A DNA stretch of 64,000 nucleotides from Paenibacillus albus (GTDB lineage Bacteria > Bacillota > Bacilli > Paenibacillales > Paenibacillaceae). Numbering within the stretch: the first letter of the stretch is position 1; every line of letters begins with the position of its first letter. The position numbers and the translations under genes are program-made. This document shows positions 34,835 to 43,267 of this stretch, piece by piece. The notes beneath the pieces were generated by a model. The model did not search any database. It saw only the letters and a list, made by a program, of their open reading frames with translations, and was not told the origin of the DNA. The stretch covers positions 1,998,501-2,062,500 of the forward strand of contig NZ_CP034437.1 in the NCBI RefSeq assembly GCF_003952225.1. Direction: 5' to 3'.

Positions 34835-35940
34835 GTTTGAACCTCCTTTCCCCCTGATAGCCATTTGCTCAGGCCGATCATCAGGAGCATTACGATCGGT
34901 ATTCCGATAATGACCATCGGCACATATCGACCGATGAAGTCTTGGAGCCTGGTTAATTGCGAGACACCGAGATTCCATGCTCCAAGCATGAACAGCACAA
35001 CTGCGGTCGTTATCAGTAACGGAAGCCGTATCCCACTCTTGGACCCTGCAATAGTAGTCATCGAGGACACAAACAACAGCAGATAGGTGGTTAATGTCGT
35101 GACCATAAACAGAATCCAGATGGTCAGTACGATGAGGTCCATTCGCTCGATGATTTTGAACGAGATCGTCTTGAACTGAAAGAGCAGCGGTTCGCGAATG
35201 AAGCTGATCATTTCGTTACCGAAGATGACCGTTGTAGAGAAAACGCAAAGCATGTAGATGGCAGTAATGGCGAGATTGGCGAGAAAGGCAACACGCAGGA
35301 CGGTTTTAGACGGCATTTGGTAGCAAGGCGATAGAACCATGAGAACTTCAATTCCAACAAACGACATCATGCTGTCCCAAGCACTGGAGGCGATCTTCGC
35401 AGGCGCGGAAGAAAAGACAGGCAGAACAAGGTCCAAATTGGCATCCTTCAGCGTATAGCAGATCAGTCCGACGAACAATGGAACGAACGCCATGGCAACC
35501 ACGGCAAAACGAGCGAAAACACGGAGCGGTTTGGATGTGAGATAGGCGCTTACGCCGACAAGCAGCAGCGCAAGCACCCATGCAGGCGTTTGCTCAAATG
35601 CCCAATTACTGGAGATGAAAATCCAATTCTGAGTGGTCTCATAGCACACGGTAATGGAATAGATGGCAACGACAAGAATGAGAAAGTTGCCGAAGAAAGG
35701 ACCAAGCCGCCGCCGAACCATTTGGAACACGGTTTTGCTCCTATCATACGCACTGAGTTTCCACACCGCGAGCAATAGAACACAATTCAATAGGCCGCCG
35801 AACAGGCAGGCAATCCAGCCGTCAGATCCCGCCGCCGCGTTAACCGAGTGCGGAAGGGACAGGATGCCAAGGCCGAACTGTGCTTGAAACAGCAGGCAGA
35901 ATAATTGAATGGGACCGATCGGGAGATATACGTTTCTCAT
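34831..35940 (-). CDS. GerAB-family spore germination permease (second operon)
   Basis: A 369-residue integral membrane protein with about ten helices, beginning with LPIGPIQLFCLLFQAQFGLG and containing the family stretch SLPHSVNAAAGSDGW. It is the putative germinant-binding B subunit of a GerA-type receptor in the inner spore membrane. Four-base overlaps with both neighbours (34831-34834 and 35937-35940) show translational coupling, as expected for subunits of one complex. Compared with the first operon's B subunit it is clearly divergent, so the two receptors probably answer to different germinants. Confidence 0.92.
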   Translation of the reverse strand: MRNVYLPIGPIQLFCLLFQAQFGLGILSLPHSVNAAAGSDGWIACLFGGLLNCVLLLAVWKLSAYDRSKTVFQMVRRRLGPFFGNFLILVVAIYSITVCYETTQNWIFISSNWAFEQTPAWVLALLLVGVSAYLTSKPLRVFARFAVVAMAFVPLFVGLICYTLKDANLDLVLPVFSSAPAKIASSAWDSMMSFVGIEVLMVLSPCYQMPSKTVLRVAFLANLAITAIYMLCVFSTTVIFGNEMISFIREPLLFQFKTISFKIIERMDLIVLTIWILFMVTTLTTYLLLFVSSMTTIAGSKSGIRLPLLITTAVVLFMLGAWNLGVSQLTRLQDFIGRYVPMVIIGIPIVMLLMIGLSKWLSGGKEVQT

Positions 35941-37268
35941 CGTTTACTGCTCCTGATCGGCAAACAGTAGGGAACGCCGAAAGGCTCCATGGCGAGCACA
36001 TGGATAAGGAGGATGACCAATGCGAATGCAATTCCATAAAAGCCCAGGCATGTTGCACCCGCAACTAAGATGAATTGGATCATCCCTACTGCGGTTCGCA
36101 TTTCCGTGTTTGGAACGACGAACCTCCCGATGCTCGTAAGCGCAATAACCACGATCATAATATTGGACACGAATCCGATTTGTACGAGCGATTCGCTTAT
36201 AATGATACCGCCGACGACGCCCGTCATCTGCGCAAGCGCCGAGGGAAGACGTAGCGTAGCTTCGGCAATGAGCTGGAAAATGACAACCATGATCAGCGTT
36301 TCGATAACCGGGGGATAAGGAACGGATTCCAGCGTGCTCTTGATACTGAATGTCATTTTGAGCGGAAGGACTTCATAATTGAAGCCGACAATCGCAATAT
36401 AAATACTGGGTAGACTGAGGCCGCATAGAAATCCGATGACTCTAAAAAACCGCATTAACAACGAGGCCCATGTTCCTTGTATGAGGTCGTCAATTGTCTG
36501 CAGGAAAGAAAAGAAGGATGCAGGCAGAATCAAGCAAGTATTGCTTTGGTCGCATAACACGGCGATTCTTCCGCGCGAAATCAAGGCAGACGCGAAATCG
36601 ACGCGTTCCGTGCTGAAAATTTGCGGAAAGACGGAATACTTATGCTCCTTCAACTGCTTGCGGATTAGCTCCGGATGCACGTCGTGGGTGGAGGATAGTG
36701 AGGTAAGTCGGTTAATGGCTTCATTCACGATACGCGAATCGGCTGTCCCATCCAACCAAACCAAAGCCGTGAGTCTCTTTGCATGCTTACCCAGAATCAA
36801 ATACTGAACTCTAAGCTGTTCGGTGGATAAGTGTTTACGGATCAGATTTAAATTCGAGTGCAGCTGCTCAATGAAACCATCTCGGTTGCCTGTTAATGAA
36901 CGCTCATTCTCAGGCTCTTCTGGAGCTCGTCTGTATTGCTTGTTAACATCGAAGCTGAAGCACTGGTTCGCTTCTTCCTCGCAGATAATGGCACGTCCGC
37001 GAATAAGTGCGTCAACAGCTTCTTGAACCGAGTGACAATGATCCACTTTGGCAGCGGTGAGCAGTTCTTCGATTCGCATCGGGACTTGTCCATCGCTGGA
37101 ATCTTGCTGCAGCTGCTTAAATAAGCTTAGCTCGATTTTGGCTGCCTCGCACATCGTCTCCAAGTAGAGGAGCGTCGCTTTGCTATTGCTGATATTCAAC
37201 TCGCGCACAATGAGATCATCCGTATGAAATAAAGCCTTTTGAATCGAAGTGATTTTGATGGTTTCCAA
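35937..37268 (-). CDS. GerAA-family spore germination protein (second operon, intact)
   Basis: A 443-residue A subunit. The N-terminal half is soluble (residues about 1-250, including LTGNRDGFIEQLHSNLNLIRK), followed by four to five C-terminal hydrophobic helices (from LLMRFFRVIGFLCGLSLPSIYIA) and the family stretch PYPPVIETLIMVVIFQLIAEA. Unlike the copy at 2749-4241, its frame is unbroken through FFSFLQTIDDLIQGTW. It is first in the operon. A leftward CATAATA (37363-37369) about 95 bases upstream matches the forespore sigma-G -10 consensus (CATNNTA), consistent with forespore expression, but the -35 is weak. Confidence 0.92.
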   Translation of the reverse strand: METIKITSIQKALFHTDDLIVRELNISNSKATLLYLETMCEAAKIELSLFKQLQQDSSDGQVPMRIEELLTAAKVDHCHSVQEAVDALIRGRAIICEEEANQCFSFDVNKQYRRAPEEPENERSLTGNRDGFIEQLHSNLNLIRKHLSTEQLRVQYLILGKHAKRLTALVWLDGTADSRIVNEAINRLTSLSSTHDVHPELIRKQLKEHKYSVFPQIFSTERVDFASALISRGRIAVLCDQSNTCLILPASFFSFLQTIDDLIQGTWASLLMRFFRVIGFLCGLSLPSIYIAIVGFNYEVLPLKMTFSIKSTLESVPYPPVIETLIMVVIFQLIAEATLRLPSALAQMTGVVGGIIISESLVQIGFVSNIMIVVIALTSIGRFVVPNTEMRTAVGMIQFILVAGATCLGFYGIAFALVILLIHVLAMEPFGVPYCLPIRSSKR

Positions 37269-37362
37269 TACTTGTCACCCCTCTGATTATTAGGATGACC
37301 ATTAATTGGGAATGCATGCAGATGGGTGTTTGTAGTGTTAGTGGCGGATGGATCTAACAGTG

Positions 37363-37390
37363 TATTATGCAAAATTAGTCGCCGTTTCTA
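37363..37390 (-). promoter_or_regulatory. candidate sigma-G promoter of the second ger operon
   Basis: CATAATA on the minus strand (37363-37369) matches the sigma-G -10 pattern; the sequence TAGAAA (37385-37390) about 16 bases further is only a partial -35 match. Known gerA operons are sigma-G dependent. Confidence 0.35.
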
Positions 37391-37431
37391 TAATTATAGC
37401 AACGCCTAAAATGCTGTAATCGATGGATTAG

Positions 37432-37829
37432 ATGCGAACGGTCGTCCTTGAGAATGATTTCGTTCGAATTTCTATGTTAGTGGAAAAAGGAACCGAGATT
37501 TTTGAGTATTTACATAAACCCAAAGATCTTGATTTCATATGGTTGACCGAGAATGGCGTTCAAAACCCGAGTGAGTATTTGCCGACCTCGCCGGATCCTG
37601 TTGCTACCTTTGTTGATTACTACTCTGGCGGATGGCAAGAAGTGTTTACTTGTGGTACTGGCAAGAGTACGGTGCAACGGAGGACTATCCTTGGTACGGC
37701 AGGCAATACAACATTGGACTGGAATTATTCTCAAGCTATCCCACAGTCGGTTCGGAACTAAAATCAACCATTATGCTAGTGTATCTGGAACACATTACAC
37801 TAATCATTAGTGAGATTAAAAATGAATGA
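37432..37829 (+). pseudogene. aldose-epimerase-like (DUF4432-type) gene, decayed
   Basis: The first about 72 codons read like the N-terminus of a mutarotase-like beta-sandwich protein (RTVVLENDFVRISMLVEKGTE, then DYYSGGWQEVF). Soon after WQEVF the reading jumps by minus one, and a frame from 37632 continues with typical C-terminal residues (RQYNIGLELFSSYPTVG). The whole is about 130 codons while full members are near 300, so a large internal segment is missing as well as the frame. No good Shine-Dalgarno precedes the ATG. The ATG-headed 23-codon frame at 37822-37893 and the terminator at 37915 may be further leftovers. Confidence 0.6.
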
Positions 37830-38058
37830 TGCTGTGAGCATGTTCTTAGGTAAGCGACCTAAGTTAGAAGCGGATGATATGGATAAAGAATAATTTGATG
37901 GACGTGAGGTAATCAAAAGACTCCTGATAATCGGGAGTCTTTTTTATTAGGTCTACTGATAAGGGTACTATTGCAAACATAAACTGTACTTTCTTGTCGT
38001 TGTTGTACTGATATCTACTATTTAATCGATGTTCAATGATGTCTCAGCTAATTCCCCA
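37830..38058. other. intergenic stretch with little content
   Basis: The 309 bases between the decayed epimerase and the MBL gene hold a tiny 23-codon frame (37822-37893), a terminator (37915-37946), an AT-rich segment with no motif, and then the MBL promoter/operator from 38059. Confidence 0.6.
37915..37946 (+). terminator. rho-independent terminator after gene remnant
   Basis: AAGACTCC and GGAGTCTT form a stem (37917-37924 with 37934-37941) extended by TGA/TCG pairs, followed by six T. Confidence 0.8.
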
Positions 38059-38118
38059 TTGACAAAAACTAATCCGATTAGTTATATTGAAATCAATAAA
38101 ACTAATCGGATTAGTTTT
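38059..38118 (+). promoter_or_regulatory. promoter with two palindromic TetR-type operators
   Basis: TTGACA (38059-38064), a 17-base spacer and TTATAT (38082-38087) form the promoter. AACTAATC-N-GATTAGTT occurs at 38067-38083, covering the spacer up to the -10, and again at 38100-38116, covering the transcription start region. The copies are 33 bases apart (about three helical turns). This is a typical repressor layout and the TetR gene at 38905 is the natural candidate. Confidence 0.8.
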
Positions 38119-38138
38119 CCTGGGGAGGAACGATTATA

Positions 38139-38846
38139 ATGAGAATAACGCGCAAGGGTGACCTGTATCAGCTGACGTTTATGCCGAGATTTTTTCCTGT
38201 GAATTGCTACTTCGTGGATGAGGGCAGTGAGCTGACGCTTATCGATGCGGCGCTGCCGTTTAGCGCCGATCCGATTCTGCAGGCGGCGAAGGATCTCGGC
38301 AAGCCAATTACGCGCATCGTGCTGACGCATGCCCACGACGATCATGTTGGGGCGCTCGATAAGCTGAAGGCTGCGCTGCCTAGCGCGAAGGTGTACATCT
38401 CGGCGCGGGATTCTCTTCTGCTCGCGGGAGATCGCACGCTGCAAGGTGGCGAACCGAACACGCCGATCAAGGGCGGCGTTCCGAAGAAGCTGGCAACTCG
38501 CGCGGATGTCTTGCTAAGCGACGGCGACACGGTCGGATCATTGCGCGCCGTATCCTCGCCGGGTCACACGCCAGGATCGATGGCTTTCCAAGATACGCGA
38601 AGCGGCGCACTCGTTGCAGGTGATGCGATGCAGACGCGCGGCGGCGTCGCTGTCTCGGGACAGTTCAAGCTGTGGTTCCCTTTCCCTGCTTTTGCAACTT
38701 GGCATAAGGAAACCGCGCTTTCAAGCGTACGTAAGCTCCGCGATCTCAAGCCGACCCTCCTCGCCATCGGACACGGCGAAATGCTGGAGAATCCAGCGGC
38801 GGCCATGAACAAAGCCATCGCAGAAGCAGAGAGCAAGCTCGGGTAA
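38139..38846 (+). CDS. MBL-fold metallo-hydrolase
   Basis: A 235-residue metallo-beta-lactamase-fold hydrolase. The metal-binding motif is THAHDDHVGAL, with further ligands in SPGHTPGS, GDAM and the C-terminal IGHGE. These proteins hydrolyse thioesters, lactones, phosphodiesters or other bonds; the substrate here is not evident. GGGGAGG precedes the ATG. It is immediately followed by a TetR gene and shows two palindromic operators in its promoter, so the pair is probably a self-repressed detoxification or small-molecule hydrolysis operon. Confidence 0.88.
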   Translation: MRITRKGDLYQLTFMPRFFPVNCYFVDEGSELTLIDAALPFSADPILQAAKDLGKPITRIVLTHAHDDHVGALDKLKAALPSAKVYISARDSLLLAGDRTLQGGEPNTPIKGGVPKKLATRADVLLSDGDTVGSLRAVSSPGHTPGSMAFQDTRSGALVAGDAMQTRGGVAVSGQFKLWFPFPAFATWHKETALSSVRKLRDLKPTLLAIGHGEMLENPAAAMNKAIAEAESKLG

Positions 38847-38904
38847 GAGCAGCGATTGCACATGAGCCCAATCACACTACATTTCATCATAAGGAGACCT
38901 CATC

Positions 38905-39474
38905 ATGCCAAGAGTGGGACTTGATCTTGATACGATTTTGCAGGCGGCAGCCGAGCTTGTTGATGCGGAAGGGCTGGATACGCTAACGCTCGCGACATTG
39001 GCGCAGAAGCTGGGCATTCGCTCGCCTTCGCTATATAATCATGTGAACGGACTGCCGGGGCTTCGCCACGAATTAACGCTGCATGGCCTGAACCGGCTTG
39101 GAGCGGTTATGCGCGGCGCCGTTCAAGACATGAAGAGAGATGAAGCAATACGCGCTCTCGCGCACGCTTATCTCGAATTTGCCCGTAAGCATCCTGGGCT
39201 GTATGTCCTCACTCAGCGTGTCATGGATCGTGCGGACTTGCAGATTCAGCAAGCGGCGGGCAGCATCGCAAGCATTCCGATCGAGGTGCTGCGCGAATAC
39301 GGACTCGATAACGAGCTGAGCATTCATCTCGTGCGCGGTCTTCGCAGCCTGATGCATGGCTTCGCTTCCATCGAGCAGCAGGGCGGCTTCGGAATGCCGA
39401 TAGATCTGAACGTCAGCTTCCAGCTGATGGTCGATACGTTTCTTGCAGGCATCCACGCGCATACGTCGAAGTAG
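38905..39474 (+). CDS. TetR/AcrR-family regulator (WHG domain type)
   Basis: A 189-residue repressor. The helix-turn-helix is seen in TLATLAQKLGIRSPSLYNHVNG, with the TetR start (DTILQAAAELVDAEG) and a C-terminal domain of the WHG type (ALAHAYLEFARKHPGLY and LRSLMHGFASIEQQGGFG). AAGGAG is ten bases before the ATG. It follows the MBL gene by 58 bases, so it is encoded in the operon it probably represses through the two AACTAATC-N-GATTAGTT palindromes. The inducer may be the MBL enzyme's substrate, as in many such pairs. Confidence 0.9.
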   Translation: MPRVGLDLDTILQAAAELVDAEGLDTLTLATLAQKLGIRSPSLYNHVNGLPGLRHELTLHGLNRLGAVMRGAVQDMKRDEAIRALAHAYLEFARKHPGLYVLTQRVMDRADLQIQQAAGSIASIPIEVLREYGLDNELSIHLVRGLRSLMHGFASIEQQGGFGMPIDLNVSFQLMVDTFLAGIHAHTSK

Positions 39475-39513
39475 TTCGCATCACTCTTTTATTTCGAGGA
39501 GGCGTCCCCCAAC

Positions 39514-40008
39514 ATGTTTCTAGTCAATTCTCGTGCACTCATTGAACGGTCGATCAACGGCCGTATGGAAATTGTCGTTCAAACACGCAACAAGCCAGGC
39601 GGACCTCAGCGTATTGAGCTTCCAGGCGGCAGAATCGAGCCGTTCGAATCACTGATTAAGGCGCTTATTCGGGAAGTGAAGGAAGAGACGGGATTGGATG
39701 TCACGGAAATTGAAGGCGAGGATACGCGGATTGACACGGTCGGCATTGACCCCGATTTCGAAGTGGAATGTGTCAGACCCTTTGCCATGTATCAAACGAT
39801 TAAAGGCCCTTTTGATTCAGTTGGCGCCTATTTCCGCTGCAAAGCGTCCGGCGAATTGTTGGAATCGGGCGATGAAACGAAGCATCCCAGATGGGTGGAT
39901 GTAGATCAATTACGACGGTTGATGAGCGAAGATCCACTGCAGTTTTCGGATGTGGACCGAGCCGGAATCATGTATTATTTAAAAGATGTAGAACAACACC
40001 GTCCATAA
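39514..40008 (+). CDS. NUDIX hydrolase
   Basis: A 164-residue NUDIX protein. The Nudix box is complete (GGRIEPFESLIKALIREVKEE followed by TG), with all metal-binding glutamates. These enzymes hydrolyse nucleoside diphosphates linked to another group, often as cleanup enzymes. GAGGAGG lies upstream of the ATG. It is 39 bases after TetR and may share its transcript. A small terminator, whose stem includes the TAA stop, follows. The substrate is unknown. Confidence 0.9.
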   Translation: MFLVNSRALIERSINGRMEIVVQTRNKPGGPQRIELPGGRIEPFESLIKALIREVKEETGLDVTEIEGEDTRIDTVGIDPDFEVECVRPFAMYQTIKGPFDSVGAYFRCKASGELLESGDETKHPRWVDVDQLRRLMSEDPLQFSDVDRAGIMYYLKDVEQHRP

Positions 40009-40019
40009 GGACGGTTTTT
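39998..40019 (+). terminator. terminator after NUDIX gene
   Basis: ACCGTCC (39998-40004) and GGACGGT (40009-40015) around ATAA, followed by T residues. The loop and stem include the stop codon. Confidence 0.75.
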
Positions 40020-40057
40020 CTTACGTTCCAGGCGATCCCAAAAGGAGTACTCAGCCC

Positions 40058-41797
40058 ATGCCGAAATTCAACACGCTCAGCACACGATTCATTCTGCTCT
40101 TCTGTGCCATTACGGTTCCGCTCTTATCTATTCTGTACCTCGCCGGCAATTTCACGAAGGGTGTCGTGCTGACGCAGGTAGCGAATTCGTATCAGAATTT
40201 GGTCAGCTCCTCGCTCAATATGATCGACCGGAGTCTCGACGATATTGCGATTAATATGATGGACATCGTCAACCATGACGATAACTTCCAGAGGTTCGGG
40301 CAGCCAGGGCTGTCGGATTCGGAGTACTATTTTGCCCAGATCGGCCTTATTCAGCGGAACTCCATGTATCAGTCGTATTACCATACGGTGGATATGTTTT
40401 TTGTCTATTCTAAACCAAGCGACATGCTTGTATCGACGAACATGGCAGGCGCGACGCCTTCGTATTACGAGCCCGTCCGGGCATGGATCACGGAGTCGTT
40501 CCATCATCCGGAACAGCTGAAGAAGGTCATGTACAAGTGGAACATCATCCGCATTAAGGATCAGAACTTTCTGTACCGGCTCGTCAGCGACGATCTGACT
40601 AACAACGCCTACATTGGCGCGCTCATCAACGTCAACAGCTTGAAGATGCCGCTCGGCAATCTCAACCTGCGCAAGGGCGGCGACTTGCTGTTCTTGGGCA
40701 ATGACGGGGGTATTCTATCCGACCCGTCATCCTCGCTAAGCTCGCTGAGCAGCCTTCCCGCCGAGCAGCTTAGCCAGAATCATTCCTTCTCGTATACGAG
40801 CGAGAAGACCAAATATCTCGTTGTGACGAACCATTCGAAGAACAGTCCGATGAGTACGGCGGTCGTTATTCCGAATTCGGAGCTGCTGCAGGGATTAAGC
40901 GGATTTCAGACGATTACGAGGTGGATGCCTCTCGTAGTCTTCGCGATTCTGCTGCTGTATGGGTTTATCTTCAGAAGCATGATTTTCAAACCGATTCTTC
41001 AGCTGCTCGGCGCGATTCGGCGGATTAAAGATGGGAAGATGGAAGCGCGGCTGCCGGACTCGAACATCGCCGAATTCGCGATCATCAACCATACGTTTAA
41101 TGGCATGGTCGAGGAGATTACCGATCTGAAAATCGGGGTGTACGAAGAGCGGCTGCGCGCTCAGAAGGCCGAGATGAAGCAGCTGCAAACGCAGATCAAT
41201 CCGCACTTCTTCCTCAACGCGCTGAACATCGTCTTCCAGCTGGCGGATCTCAAACGAGTGGAGCTCGTGAAAAAAATGGTGCGCCATCTCGTCCAGTACT
41301 TCCGCTTCATGATCCGGGTGAACAAAGAGACGATTACGCTCGAGCAGGAGATGGAGCATATTCGCAATTATCTTGAGATTCAGAAGATGCGGTATCAGGA
41401 TGATTTTGAATTCGACATTGCGATTCAGGATGATCTGCAGGAGGCTTGCCTGCCGTCGCTGTTCATTCAACCGTTCGTCGAGAATGCCATGATTCATGGA
41501 CTGAGCTTGAAAGCGGCGCCGTTTCGCCTTACGATAACGGCACGGCGCAATGAAGAGCAGCAGGATCAGATGATCATTGAAATCTGCGACAACGGCAAAG
41601 GGATGGCTGGGGAGAAGCTCGCGCAATTGAATGCTCCGGAATATCTCCCGGATTCAGATGAAGAGGGGCATATCGGCATTTGGAATGTAAAGAAACGGCT
41701 CGCCATGCGATACAGCGATAGAGCAGCAATTATCTTCCGCCATCTTGAACCAAGCGGGATAAGTGTAAACCTGACGTTGCCGATTGAGTACGCTTAG
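40058..41797 (+). CDS. YesM-type sensor histidine kinase
   Basis: A 579-residue sensor kinase. A first transmembrane helix (residues about 10-32) and a second (about 290-310) flank an extracellular sensing domain. HAMP follows, then the His_kinase domain (LQTQINPHFFLNALN, the phosphorylated His in NPHFF) and the ATPase with FVENAMIHGLS, DNGKGM and GIWNVKKRL. It pairs with the AraC-type response regulator 26 bases downstream, as in B. subtilis YesM/YesN. The pair sits before a sugar ABC importer, so it probably senses extracellular oligosaccharide and activates uptake. AAGGAG is about 11 bases before the ATG. Confidence 0.92.
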   Translation: MPKFNTLSTRFILLFCAITVPLLSILYLAGNFTKGVVLTQVANSYQNLVSSSLNMIDRSLDDIAINMMDIVNHDDNFQRFGQPGLSDSEYYFAQIGLIQRNSMYQSYYHTVDMFFVYSKPSDMLVSTNMAGATPSYYEPVRAWITESFHHPEQLKKVMYKWNIIRIKDQNFLYRLVSDDLTNNAYIGALINVNSLKMPLGNLNLRKGGDLLFLGNDGGILSDPSSSLSSLSSLPAEQLSQNHSFSYTSEKTKYLVVTNHSKNSPMSTAVVIPNSELLQGLSGFQTITRWMPLVVFAILLLYGFIFRSMIFKPILQLLGAIRRIKDGKMEARLPDSNIAEFAIINHTFNGMVEEITDLKIGVYEERLRAQKAEMKQLQTQINPHFFLNALNIVFQLADLKRVELVKKMVRHLVQYFRFMIRVNKETITLEQEMEHIRNYLEIQKMRYQDDFEFDIAIQDDLQEACLPSLFIQPFVENAMIHGLSLKAAPFRLTITARRNEEQQDQMIIEICDNGKGMAGEKLAQLNAPEYLPDSDEEGHIGIWNVKKRLAMRYSDRAAIIFRHLEPSGISVNLTLPIEYA

Positions 41798-41822
41798 GGT
41801 ATGTAAGGAGAGAGAAGAGCCA

Positions 41823-43112
41823 ATGTACAACATGTTAATCGTGGACGATGAGCGGTATGCGGCCGAAGGAATATGCAATTGCTATGATTGGGAATCCCTC
41901 GGCATCGGTGAAGTGCATACCGCCTTTAGCGCGGAGGAAGCGAGAGTGCTTCTAACGGAGCGCGACATAGATATATTGATTTGCGACATCGAGATGCCCG
42001 ATGAGGACGGACTGTCGTTAGTCCGCTGGGTGAAGGACCATTCGCCGCAGACGGAATCGCTGTTTCTCACATGTCACAGCGAGTTCGATTACGCGAAGCA
42101 GGCGTTTCAGCTCAAGAGCTTCGACTACTTGCTGAAGCCGGTGGACAGCTCGGAGCTTGCGGGCGTCGTCTCGCAGATGATCCGGGCAATCGAGGAGCGT
42201 GCGGAGAAGGCGCGCTCGGCTCAGCTCGTTCAGAAATACGAATCGCTCTGGAGCAAGCAGCAGCCGAAGCTTGCCGAGCGTTTCTGGCAGGACCTGCTGG
42301 CGAGGCGTATTCTAACCTTCGGCGATTTCCTGGAGCGGGCGCTTCAAGATGCCCAGCTTACATTGTCGCCGGATGCGTATGCGCTGCCGATTCTCGTGCA
42401 TGTGGAGGAATGGCTGCGGCCATTCGCCGGGCGCGATCTGGAGATGATGCGCTACGCGGTGCAGAAAGCGGCCGAGGAAGTACTGCTTGCCGGGCAGCCG
42501 GGACAAGTCATTACGGACCGCAATGGACAGCTGTTCGTCATGGTCTACGAGCAGCATGCCGGCGCGCATGAGTTCACGGGCGCAGAACGCTGGGAAGAGG
42601 CATGCGGAAGCTTCGCGGCATCCTGCAAGGAGCTGTTCTACTGCCGCGTCTTCTGTTATGTCGGCTACTTCGCGCCGCTCCACGACATGCCCGGCTTATG
42701 CGATGGGCTGAAGGAGCTGCAGCATACGCATGTCGCTAAGACGAGCCCGGTTCTCGTATACAGCGCGGAGATGGACGCTGCACATGGCGAGAAGGAGAAG
42801 AACAGCTTCGTGCAGCAATCGATCCAGTTCATTAAGGATAATGTCGAAGAAGACATTTCGCGGGACGATGTCGCCGCGCATGTCGGGCTCAATCCTGCGT
42901 ATCTGTCGAGACTGTTCAAGAAAGAAACCGGCGTGAACCTGATCGACTACCTCATCGAGACGAAGATGAACCGGGCGAAGCAGCTGCTCGATACGACGGA
43001 CATGACGGTCAGCATGATCGCGCAGCAGGTCGGCTACTCGAACTTCTCCCATTTCACCCGCATGTTCCGCAAACGGTTTGAAGTGAACCCGCAGGAATAT
43101 CGGAAGCATTAA
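41823..43112 (+). CDS. YesN-type response regulator with AraC DNA-binding domain
   Basis: A 429-residue response regulator. The receiver domain (residues about 1-125) has the acidic pair in LIVDDERYAAEG, the phosphoacceptor in LICDIEMPDEDG and the lysine in DYLLKPVD. The C-terminal 100 residues hold an AraC DNA-binding domain (HVGLNPAYLSRLFKKETG, MIAQQVGYSNFSHFTRMF). The open frame starts at 41784, but ATG 41823 starts directly before the receiver strand. It should be phosphorylated by the kinase just upstream and drive the importer genes at 43268-46902. Confidence 0.92.
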   Translation: MYNMLIVDDERYAAEGICNCYDWESLGIGEVHTAFSAEEARVLLTERDIDILICDIEMPDEDGLSLVRWVKDHSPQTESLFLTCHSEFDYAKQAFQLKSFDYLLKPVDSSELAGVVSQMIRAIEERAEKARSAQLVQKYESLWSKQQPKLAERFWQDLLARRILTFGDFLERALQDAQLTLSPDAYALPILVHVEEWLRPFAGRDLEMMRYAVQKAAEEVLLAGQPGQVITDRNGQLFVMVYEQHAGAHEFTGAERWEEACGSFAASCKELFYCRVFCYVGYFAPLHDMPGLCDGLKELQHTHVAKTSPVLVYSAEMDAAHGEKEKNSFVQQSIQFIKDNVEEDISRDDVAAHVGLNPAYLSRLFKKETGVNLIDYLIETKMNRAKQLLDTTDMTVSMIAQQVGYSNFSHFTRMFRKRFEVNPQEYRKH

Positions 43113-43130
43113 CCTATATAGCGCAGCAGA

Positions 43131-43162
43131 AGCATGGCTCCCCGTGAGCTGTGCTTTTTTTT
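43131..43162 (+). terminator. terminator after YesN-type gene
   Basis: AGCATGGCTC (43131-43140) pairs with GAGCTGTGCT (43146-43155), two G-U pairs, followed by eight T. It separates the two-component genes from the importer operon. Confidence 0.8.
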
Positions 43163-43267
43163 ATGTCAAAGTCACAAAATGACTAACCGCAGGTGACAAA
43201 AGGAGCGGAGACGCCTCCCCTTCGGGCTATGATGAACACATAGAAAGCAACAGGCGGTGGTTCAACA

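Noticed and set aside
40895-41626. 243-codon open frame on the minus strand
   Set aside because: Antisense to the YesM-type kinase, histidine/arginine-rich and without support.
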